The translations under genes and the position numbers were made by a program. From positions 682,001 to 746,000 of the forward strand of contig NW_020289980.1 in the NCBI RefSeq assembly GCF_003144245.1: a stretch of DNA of 64,000 nt. The letters are read 5' to 3'. The first letter of the stretch is position 1; each line of letters starts with the position of its first letter. This stretch comes from Jaminaea rosea. Lineage: Eukaryota > Basidiomycota > Exobasidiomycetes > Microstromatales. Under the pieces are notes generated by a model. That model was given only the letters and a program-made list of their open reading frames with translations. It did not search any database and was not told the DNA's origin. Positions 1 to 8,761 of the stretch are shown here, in pieces.

Positions 1-1754
1 CGTCAACACTCGTCTCGAGGACTTGAAGGGCGAGATCTTCACCCTCTGCAAAGACCAACACGGCTGCCGCTACCTGCAAAAGAAGCTCGAGGAGGGCGTC
101 CCCGCGTATCGCGACATGATCTTCACCGAGACTTTTGCGCACTTTGCCGACTTGATGACGGACCCATTTGGCAACTACTTGTGCCAGAAGATGCTCGAGC
201 ATTGCACTGATGAGCAGAGGAACTGCATTGTGGAGAGCGTAGCCAACGAGCTGGTGACCATCTCGTTGAACATGCACGGGACGAGAGCGGTGCAGAAGAC
301 GATTGATTTCTTGTCGACGTCGAGGCAGATTCACTCGATCATCCTCGCGCTGGGCATGAATGTGGTGACGCTGATCAAGTGGGTGCGCCCCCAGGAGGCT
401 AGCCGTGTTCTCACCGTATCTGACTTATTCTTCTCCTCTTCGCCACCGCGCAGGGACCTCAACGGCAACCATGTCATCCAAAAGTGCCTCAATCGTCTGA
501 GCGCCGAGGACAATCAATTCATCTACAATGCCGTGGCTGCACATTGCGTCGAGGTGGCCACGCACCGGCACGGTTGCTGCGTCCTGCAGCGTTGCGTCGA
601 TCACGCTTCGGACCAGCAGCGTGTCCAGCTCGTACAGGAGATCACCTACAACGCCTTGACGCTGGTGCAGGATCCCTTTGGCAATTACGTGAGTAGGGCG
701 AGTCGTGACTCAGCGCTACCACCGCGCCCCTTACTGACGTCCATTTAACCCCTCTGCCCCCGCGCAGGTCGTGCAATACATCCTCGATCTCAATGACGCC
801 CGCTTCACGGAGGCTATCATTCGCCAATTCATCGGCAACATCTGCCTCCTCTCGGTGCAGAAGTTCTCCTCCAATGTCATCGAGAAGTGCATCCGCGTCG
901 CCGACGCCAAGCTGCGTCAACTCCTCGTCGAGGAGCTCCTCAACCGTGCGCGATTGGAGAAGTTGCTCCGCGACTCCTTTGCCAATTACGTGGTGCAGAC
1001 TGCGCTCGATTACTCGGAGCCGCTCCAGCGGGCGCAGCTCGTCGAGTGTATCCGTCCCATTCTGCCCATGATCCGCAACACGCCGTACGGGAAGCGCATC
1101 CAGAGCAAGCTGCAGAGGGACACCTTCGACCCCTCGGCTGGCCCTGCGGGAATGGGTGGGCCGATGGGTGGGATGGGCATGGGTGTTGGTGGTCACGCAG
1201 GGCTCGCAGGAGTCCCCTACCACGTTCTCCAGGCCGCAGCTCACCAGCAGCATCTCCAGGCCATGGCTGCTATGCAGGCGCAGGCTCATCATGGGGGACA
1301 GGGACGCTATCCCATGGACTACGGTGGGTACGGGAGGGGTAACCCGTACAGCGGCGGTGCGACTGGTCCCTACCCTAGCGGGCCGGCTGCTGCCGGGTAC
1401 GGCGGGGGACGGGGCGGAGGTGGAGGGGGACACGCCCTTCCGGCTCCTCACCAGCTGTACGGCGGCAACGATCGTGTCATGAGCGGGCACGGACACGGAC
1501 ACGGCCACGCCGGCGGTGGGATGGGCATGAATCGCTTTCCCTCCGGCGGCGGGCCTACCAGCGGGTATGGCGGCGGCGGTGGCGGCGGTATGGGTGGGGG
1601 CTACGGCAATGCTGCTGGTGGGTACGGAGGCGGCTATGGCGGACATCAGCAAGGCAACGCGCACGCGCACGCTCACGCAGCCAATGGACCCCTCAATCCC
1701 TCTACCTCGACCGGCTCCGTAGGCGGATTTGGGCAGGGTGGGCCGGGCTTCTAA
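1..1754 (+). CDS. PUF4: Puf4-type Pumilio RNA-binding protein, C-terminal part
   Basis: The gene runs in from the left edge, so its N-terminus is missing. Visible exons are 1-378, 454-688 and 768-1754. Introns 379-453 and 689-767 have GT...AG ends and splice in frame, joining TLIK to DLNGNH and GNY to VVQY. All eight Puf repeats of the RNA-binding domain are present, with recognition motifs HGCRYLQ, GNYLCQ, HGTRAVQ, GNHVIQ, HGCCVLQ, GNYVVQ, SNVIEK and NYVVQ. HGTRA in repeat 3 and HGCCVLQ in repeat 5 are as I recall them in yeast Puf4, rather than the HGCRVIQ of Puf3 and animal Pumilio. Puf4 proteins bind UGUA-containing 3' UTR elements and recruit deadenylation and decapping factors in the cytoplasm. 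The domain is followed by about 200 residues rich in Gly, His, Ala and Tyr, probably disordered and possibly condensate-forming. Family assignment is firm; the Puf4 subtype is likely. Confidence 0.93.
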
Positions 1755-2711
1755 GCCCTCTTCCCCCCCCTCGCGCCGCCCGCCGGTCACGATCGGATGA
1801 TCAAGAACAACTTTTTATCAACTACCAGCACCGCTGTAGCATCTCTCTTCGCGTTCGTACCACTTCACTGCGCTCAGACGCCCACTCCAGGCCGATTTGC
1901 CCACCTGTTATCTTCTCCTTTCCTTCTCGCCTCGCCTCGCCCTCCTTATACAACATATCGTCCTCATCTGTACTTCGAAGCTACCTCTCATCATCAAGAT
2001 CATGATCAATTGATTCGAATCATAGTCACGCCACGAGAAAAGGGGGCGAGAGAAGACGGGATTCTACCTCCTGAGAGGTGACAGGAGGCTTGGCTATCGC
2101 TCCCGGCGTCGGGAGTCCAAGACCTGGACCTGGACCGCTTCAGCGTGCCGAGTGCGAGGTCAAAGCGCCGGAAGAGGTATTGAGGGGTGGCTATCATTAC
2201 GCCCAGTCTCGCTCGTCATCATCGCAAACACACCTTGAAGTTGTCGCACTCGTCTTGCTCGTCTCGCCCGTCTCGCTCCCACACTTTGCTTGCTTGACAA
2301 GCTCGACTGGTGCTTGCTTGCCTGCTTGCTTGGACAAGTCGATCCCGTCAGTTCGTCTCGGCGGCAGGCAGCTGCAGGCCGTGCGCTCCTTGCAGCTCCG
2401 CCCGCACGCCCGCCCCGGGCAAGACCCGCCCGCCGAATGTGTGAGCGACACACAAGTTGCTTCCTGTCCATCTTGACCTTCGTTTCCGGCAAAGGAGAGT
2501 GGTATGCCACACGCTTGAGGGAGATAGCCAAGCTCTCCTCCATACCACGAGTACCACGAGCACTACGAGCACCAGCTTTCCATCGACAACTCCCTGCCTC
2601 TCGAGCTGGAGAAAGTCATAAGAGGGAGAGCATACAGCCACGAGTTGGCGAGTGGAGCAGTACTAGCACCTCGAAACGCTCCTCACGCACGCACCTCGCC
2701 ACTCGTCGACA
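1755..2711. other. Intergenic: Puf4 3' end and AFF-like 5' region
   Basis: No supported gene. The stretch holds the presumed 3' UTR of the Puf gene and the promoter and leader of the next gene. It has an AT-richer patch near 1975-2030 and TGCTTGCT-type short repeats near 2285-2335. Short frames here lack family features. Confidence 0.5.
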
Positions 2712-5574
2712 ATGGAATTCTTCTGCGGCCCTTCTTCCTCCTCTTCATCCTCGTCATCACATCGCCGCAATAGAGCCTCCACTGGTGGCACAGCCACCTC
2801 GTCCCGCGACGAATCCCGCCAGTGGTCTCGCTCCTCGCTGCCCTCTAGCCAGCAGCGTGGGCGTGAGCCAGAGAAGCGCAGCAACGACACTCAAAGGGGC
2901 AGCTCTACGATCAGGACTGCCTCCAGTCAACCGCAGACCGCGCCTCGCAGGAGCAATCCCGGCTCGACGTCGTCAGCTGGACAGCACCGAGTGGAGTACG
3001 CCCCGGGCGCTGGCTCCTCGTCTTCTGCTTCCTCGACCACATCGACCGCCTCTTCACGAAGCACCAATGCTACTTCTGCTTCATCGTCGACACATCCATC
3101 ACCTACGACGTCGAACAGCTTGCGCACTCCGCCGGACGTGGGGCCAAGGGGCTCTTACAGTGACAAGACGGTCATTGCAAAGGTGGGCGGCAGCAAGGAT
3201 CACGCCAACAGAAAGTGAGTACCGCAGTGTGGGCAACGAATCTGCCCTTCGTTACAACGTTCGCCATTGCCACCCGCGCCTCGTCCCCCTCGTGCCCCTC
3301 GTGCTCGCGGGCGGTTCAGATCGGCGATGACGGCGGCGGCGGCGGCAGCAAATGAGGCCGTTTCAGCTTCAACACATTTGCCGCTATCGCTCCAGCCCAC
3401 ATCGGCAACACCTCATCATGACCGCCTTGCTGACAACTCCTCCCGCATCGTCGCTCGCAGATCGCCGCTCACCATGGCGGAAATAGATCAGCGCCTCGAG
3501 GTGAGTTATCGATCATTGCTGCGTCGCTCTTGGAACCCAAATACGGGTTGCGTTTGCCTTGTGTGTGCCGTGCCGTGGTTCCCGTTCGCACCACCATCTG
3601 TTCCGCGGCTGCGTCCGGCGTCGCTGCGTCGCTGCGTCTTGTCTCGTCGCTAGCCCCGCGGCGGCCGCCCAGCGACTTTCGCTTAGCCATGGCTTGCAGA
3701 CGGGCTAAAGCTCGCCAGTACGGGACCACTCTCGATAGCTAGGCTTCCACAGGGCCTTGGCTGCATGAACGCCGCAAGTGGCGCCACGCAGATGCCGCGG
3801 GTGGGGAGGGAGGGCGAGGGTCTGACGATTTAGGCTCGCCCCGCTCCTGCGTCCAAAACGCTGTCTTCCTTACCACGAGAGCGCGAGCTCATCGCGTATT
3901 GCCTCATCTTTCTCTTCTTGCACGCGCATCGGCAGCTCCTCGACACGCTGGCCACCGAGATCGACGTCTCTATTCCGTCGCTTCCCAGGAGGGTGGGAAG
4001 CGCAGGGGCAGCGCCCTCTTCGGCCTCGTCCAAGGCAACGGCATCCAGTGCAACCATGTCGCGCGACCAGAGCAAGGCAAGCGGTAGTAGCAAAGGATCA
4101 AGAGATGCGGACAGCAAACGCAACGGGGTCGTTGCATCGTCATCATCAATCAAAAAGCGGGCATCCCCTGCCGCTGCGGGTGACGATGAAGAGGAGGAGG
4201 AGGAGGAGGAGGGATCCATCAGCGTCAAGAAGGAACAGGACCGAGAGCCGCCCCGCAAGAAGACGAGGGGTCGAGCTTCTACCAAGTGAGTACCACAGCT
4301 ACTGTGCGAGTCTATGACAATTGCTGACCACAGGCCTCATCGTCTGCAGCAGTCGTGATTACACTCCCTCGCCCGAGCCTGAGCACGCAGCCGCGCCTAT
4401 CAAACGAGAGCCCGAGAACCTCACCAAAGCACCAGTCGCGGCCACCACAAAGTCACCTCCTTCTCCCTCGCCCTCCGTTTGGAGCAAGTCCCGCTTCTCC
4501 TCCCTCTCCGCCCACTATCAAAGCAAAGGACGCGAACTCAAGCACTGCGGTGATCGCCGCACACGCGAGGCCGGCTCGTCCTCTTCACAACCCTCTTCGT
4601 CCGCGTCTGCATCACAGCAGCGGCAAATCGCCATCTACGAGCAAACTGAGGCGGTACTCCTCTACGTGTACGGCTTTTGGTGCGAGGACGCAGCCGCTAC
4701 GCTGGCCAACGCATCAGGCGCAGCAGAGGGGTCCGCGTCTCCAGCGGTCATGGTAGGCAATTGGCGCAGCCTCCTCGGGCTGATACACTACGTCGGCTCC
4801 TACCACGAGCGTCGAGGGGAATGTGCGCTTGGAGCCCTCTGTCGGCTGGTAGAGGGGCTAGTGCTGCGCCATATGAGTGGGTACGAGGCGAGGCAGGTGG
4901 GACGGCACTTGGCGAAGCTGGCAGCTTCTTCCGGCCAGCCAGCAGGTCAGACGGGTAGCAGCGCAGCCCAGTCTCCCGCACCTGGAGACGTCGCGCCATC
5001 ACCAGCAGCAAGGTCAGACACGACCAATGGGGTAGGTTCCCCTCCAAGTGGCACCGCAGCCGATGTACACGCCTCACTCGCAGACCTGGCTGCCAACCTG
5101 GGCCGCGTGCAACGAGATGAGGATCGAGCTGCCAAGCTAGTGGCTCAGGCTCGCGGCTCCAGCGGCGGCAGCGGGTCCTCTTCGATAGCGCAGGGAGTCA
5201 TCGGCGCCCTCAGCAACGCCTCTTTGGCACGCGACTTTCCTCAGACCTGGGCTACCTGCCAGCGCGGCGCCCTCGTGCGAGGAGATGCTTGGAGCTCAGC
5301 GACCGCGGTGGACCCAGCAGCTGTCAGTCGCGCCCATCCACGCGTCAAAGAGGATGGCGAAGCAGATGGAGATGACGACGCGGGCGTCTGGGCGTGGCCT
5401 TTCATCGAGGCAAGCGGGCCGGCTCCTGCCAGTGAGGCTGGGGGCGTAGCCACAGGAGGAGCGTGCCTGCCACATGTTGTATGCTTCGGTAGAGCTTTGT
5501 TGAGGGAGAGGGCGCAGAGGTGCGGGCTGAGGGGATTTGAATTGGCTGAGCTCGGGATGCCGGCGAGCAAGTGA
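2712..5574 (+). CDS. AFF4/Ebp1-like protein (candidate super elongation complex scaffold)
   Basis: Proposed exons are 2712-3214, 3461-3500, 3834-4285 and 4350-5574, giving 739 residues in one frame. Introns start GTGAGT; the 333-nt second intron ends CTGACGATTTAG. The first 170 residues are Ser/Thr-rich and disordered. A short hydrophobic helical segment (about residues 195-225, RERELIAYCLIFLFLHAH) follows, then a Ser/Lys-rich stretch with an acidic run and a SUMO-type IKRE motif. The last 370 residues contain three helical blocks: ESKG-like SKGRELKH with YEQTEAVLLYVYGFWCEDA; NWRSLLGLIHYV with CALGALCRLVEGLVLRHM; and a terminal ARDFPQTWATC block. Their order and spacing resemble the C-terminal homology domain of animal AFF1/AFF4 (AKKLKH, YLEAALSFIECG, ETVELIKYT, VLCMRCQSLLYLRMF). 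S. pombe has a weakly AFF4-like ELL-binding protein, Ebp1, so a fungal member is plausible. This is my reading by eye; it could be an unrelated helical protein. Confidence 0.5.
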
Positions 5575-5843
5575 GGAGAGAACCATCTGCGGCTCGCGTT
5601 GAGACACCAAGGCTCGGTGTGCACCACTATCTATACCCAAAGCCCACCTTGATAGGCAGACCGAAGGCATGCGGTGAGGACGGAGCGACGAGGGGCGGCG
5701 GGAGGCGCACAGGTGGAGCCATTGTATTAGAGGCTAAGCTATCATTCACTCTCGATCTCTCCCCTATCCCTGCTATACATGCGAGTCAACTCGTGAAACC
5801 TCGCGCGCTTCAATCTAGCAGTCGCATCCTCTTCGCCCACGCG

Positions 5844-7469
5844 TTACATTCGAGCCTTGCGTCTTTGCGGCTCTTCTTCCTCTTGCTCACCCTCCTCGTC
5901 CGCCCTGCCCAACTCCTCGTCCCTTCCTTCCTCCAACTCAAACCCGACTTTCCAATCCACTAGGCCTGGCAAGCCTCTCCTCCTCGCCCCCCTCGCAATC
6001 AGTCCACCACCGTGCTCCGGATTGCGCGGCGACACGTAGATGCGGTTGAGCGGACGTTGCGAGGTCGAAGGCGAGCTTGCAGATTCGTCACCCACTCCCG
6101 CCGCTCGTCGCTGCGATTTGGATGCTTGCCAGTCGCCGGGCAGTACGAGAGGGAACACGAAAGGGGTGTCCTCTTCTTCTTCACCCTCTTGCTCGCCCTC
6201 TTTGCCATTGCTCAGCGAGCTCGGTCGCTTCTCAAAGTTGAGCGCCATAGTCCCGCCTTGCTTGGGTAAGGCGTGCGGTTCGACGGCAGTGACCGCGTGC
6301 CCTTTGCTGGTAGCCACCCACCCCGTGGGCTTCTCTGTCTCCCTGTCCCACGCATAGTTCGTCCCCTTGGCCAAACCCCGCGGCTCCTCCTCTACGGGCG
6401 TGACCCCATTTCCCTGGCGTGGTCGACCGCCAAAGGCTAGCGGGGCGAGCTTTCTCGCCCTCTCCCCAATCTCTGCGCCAGCTCCTTGGCCCATTGTGGC
6501 GTACAGGTCTGCCAGTATGTAGAACTGCGGCGGGTACAGCAAGATCTCATCGCGCAGCGTTGCCTCGATAAAGTCCTCCAGCGGGCTGACCCGCAGCGAT
6601 AGCGTCTCGCTCCCATCAGCTGAGAGGGCGAGAGAGGGGAGCTCGTCGCGCGACGCCTGCCCCGAAGAGGAGGGGGCGGAAGTCGTGTCGAGGATGGTGA
6701 GGAAGAAGTGCGCCGAGAACCTCTTTCCTGGACGGACGACGGAGCGCGGTGTGATCCAATGGGAGTGGTAGGCTAGCGGGACGAGTGGGAGGGTAGGGAG
6801 TGGGACATCTTGTGTCGTCTCGATCGAGCCAGCCGCAGCGCCTGCCTGTGCTCCTTGAATCCCTATCCGCTTGGCGACACTGAGCAAGAAGTCTGGAAAC
6901 AGTCCTGCATCCTCGTGGACCTCATCGCGCTTCTTTGCCCACTCCTTTGGGCTTAGTCCTGCTTCCTTGGCTCCTACGGCACGACTGAACGGCACGCCCC
7001 CAGCGCTCTGCCTATCGCTGGGCAGTAGAAGCAGGCCAGTCTCTTCGAACGTCTCGCGCAGTGCGCACAGCTGTAACGCTCTGCGATATTCTGCCTTTCC
7101 TGCCACATCGTCCTGATCGGACACCTCCGTAGGGCACCCGACCGCAGCTTCGTCGGCCAGATCGAGCGCCCCACCGGGAAAGACGACGGCAGAGCGGAAG
7201 GACGAGCCTGCTCTGGCTGAGCGTTGAAGCATCAATGTTGAGACGCTTAATGAGGAGGCAGGCGTGGGCGTAAGGACTACGAGTGACGCTGAGAGGATGG
7301 GCGTCATAGGCTCGCCTTTCGGACCGGACTTGGCGTCGTTTGGTCGTCCGCCGGAGGGGAGCCGTCGCGGTGGTGGTGGGGAGGGAGCCATGCTGAATGC
7401 GCGCGAAGGCGAGAGAAAGAGGCGGACACGTATAGATGCTGAGCTGACAAGAGAACCGATGAGAAGCAT
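5844..7469 (-). CDS. NUDT19-type Nudix hydrolase (probable CoA/acyl-CoA diphosphatase)
   Basis: Single exon, 541 residues, ATG at 7469. The Nudix box is split: the glycine part (FPGGALDLAD, about residue 95) is separated from the helix part (LRETFEETGLLLL, about residue 140) by roughly 35 extra residues. A long insertion inside the Nudix box is the hallmark of NUDT19/RP2 enzymes, which cleave CoA and acyl-CoA to 3',5'-ADP and phosphopantetheine. The metal-binding REtfEETG residues are intact. The first 30 residues are rich in Arg, Ser and Leu without acidic residues, like a mitochondrial presequence. The protein ends Ala-Arg-Met, which fits the relaxed peroxisomal PTS1 pattern (S/A/C)(K/R/H)(L/M); animal NUDT19 is peroxisomal. 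The C-terminal third is acidic and low-complexity. It converges tail-to-tail with the AFF-like gene, 269 bp away. Substrate and location are inferred. Confidence 0.85.
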   Translation of the reverse strand: MLLIGSLVSSASIRVRLFLSPSRAFSMAPSPPPPRRLPSGGRPNDAKSGPKGEPMTPILSASLVVLTPTPASSLSVSTLMLQRSARAGSSFRSAVVFPGGALDLADEAAVGCPTEVSDQDDVAGKAEYRRALQLCALRETFEETGLLLLPSDRQSAGGVPFSRAVGAKEAGLSPKEWAKKRDEVHEDAGLFPDFLLSVAKRIGIQGAQAGAAAGSIETTQDVPLPTLPLVPLAYHSHWITPRSVVRPGKRFSAHFFLTILDTTSAPSSSGQASRDELPSLALSADGSETLSLRVSPLEDFIEATLRDEILLYPPQFYILADLYATMGQGAGAEIGERARKLAPLAFGGRPRQGNGVTPVEEEPRGLAKGTNYAWDRETEKPTGWVATSKGHAVTAVEPHALPKQGGTMALNFEKRPSSLSNGKEGEQEGEEEEDTPFVFPLVLPGDWQASKSQRRAAGVGDESASSPSTSQRPLNRIYVSPRNPEHGGGLIARGARRRGLPGLVDWKVGFELEEGRDEELGRADEEGEQEEEEPQRRKARM

Positions 7470-8761
7470 CAGCGTGCTGGCTGATGTCTCGAGGAAAGGT
7501 AGGGGGAAAGAACATCGTCAAGCTGCGAGCGAGCGCCCGCGTCCGTGATCCGGCTCGGCGGAGTCCGATCTGGCGATGCATCATGGGGCCCGAGATCCGA
7601 CGATGAGCCGGTTCGCAAGGTACGACTTCAGGATCATGGTGCGCTCCGATTGACTGCTATCTCTCGAAATGTCGATGCTACCCTCATAGCCTAGCACAGT
7701 GTTGATGTCGAAGGCATCGTCCCATCCACGCCAAAAGCGGGCCCCGGTCCATTAGTAACGCGCGAGCTCAGCAAGCTCGCCGTCTCTTCCGGCCGTTCGC
7801 AACGACAACCTTCCTCAACTGAAGTATGCTCGGCGCATTTCAATAGCCTCACTGCCAGGTCTGCGTATCCTCCTTCGCCCGGGTATTCATCCCGCCCTGG
7901 CGAGCAGATAGAAAGCGGCTGATCCACTGGATCCGCTGTAAAAGGCAGGAGCCCCTCGTACGTTCGTACCAAGACGACCGGCGGCCAGGCCCTCGAATGA
8001 TGACGTTGCGACTCCGGTCTGTCTTTGTCTGGCATTCGCCGCTTTTCTCGCTAAACGGGGGATGCGCGGGCTGCCAAGTCTACCAGACGACGGGGATGCG
8101 ATGCTCTCTACCCCGCTCCTCGCTCCTGTCCCACCGTCGATCACTTTATGAGCTAGTCGAGGCTAGGCATGGGAGCAGGAGCTCGTCGAGTGTCTTCGCC
8201 GTCTTGGAAAGTTGGGGCGCGCACGGCAATGTGCCAGCCAGGGCGGCGAGGGGGTGCAAGAGCGGCCCAACGTACTGTAGCTCCGAGCTGAGCGTGCTGT
8301 GGCGCGGCGTGGAGCCCCGCATTTCGAAGAGAGCGGACGTCAATTGCTCCCCGCGGCTCAAAGGTGGCGGGCCGTCGACCGAGAGCGTCGCGCAGCTCTC
8401 GACATCGCAGCTCGCAGGCAGAGGGCAAGACGCAGAGAGGGGAACAAGGAAATCTCGGCCGTCCTCAATTCGTTTATGCCCCGACCCAGCCTCGAGAGCT
8501 TGCCTGCGAGTTAGACCTCGTTGCGCACCTTGACTAGCTACGACATCAAACGACATCCTTGCGTGGCAGACTGGGATCGCGGCATCAGCTCTCTTTCTCC
8601 CTGTCAGCCGCGCAACGTCAGCTCAATCTCGGCCTACGTTAGCCGCAGGCTCAACCTTCGGGCCGCAACACTTGTGGGGCGTTTCAGGGCACGATTGTAT
8701 CACCCGCGCAAACATTTGACGCCATCACGCCGCCCACGCACGCCCTCGCACGCCCTCGACT
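7470..8761. other. Intergenic between Nudix and bHLH genes
   Basis: This divergent region of about 1.3 kb serves as upstream DNA for both neighbours. It contains one doubtful minus-strand frame, listed separately at 8146-8556, and otherwise no protein, RNA or repeat feature I can support. Confidence 0.4.
8146..8556 (-). CDS. Doubtful small hypothetical protein
   Basis: An uninterrupted frame of 136 residues starts at an ATG at 8556. The C-terminal two thirds have a believable mix of hydrophobic and polar residues (for example LQYVGPLLHPLAALAG and KTAKTLDELLL). I recognise no family. An overlapping plus-strand frame of 178 codons shows how easily open frames arise in this GC-rich DNA, so this may be chance. 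The CTAAC-TCGCAG sequence near 8500-8515 on the minus strand looks like an intron 3' end, which would change the N-terminus. Confidence 0.25.
   Translation of the reverse strand: MSFDVVASQGAQRGLTRRQALEAGSGHKRIEDGRDFLVPLSASCPLPASCDVESCATLSVDGPPPLSRGEQLTSALFEMRGSTPRHSTLSSELQYVGPLLHPLAALAGTLPCAPQLSKTAKTLDELLLPCLASTSS

Noticed and set aside
642-1790. Minus-strand frame of 382 codons
   Set aside because: It is antisense to the Puf4 repeats and Gly-rich tail. The plus strand has eight unmistakable Puf repeats, and the antisense product has no domain.
2290-3330. Plus-strand frame of 346 codons overlapping the AFF-like first exon
   Set aside because: It has no ATG-supported domain, is full of Arg/Pro/Ala as expected from out-of-frame GC-rich DNA, and conflicts with a splice-consistent model in another frame.
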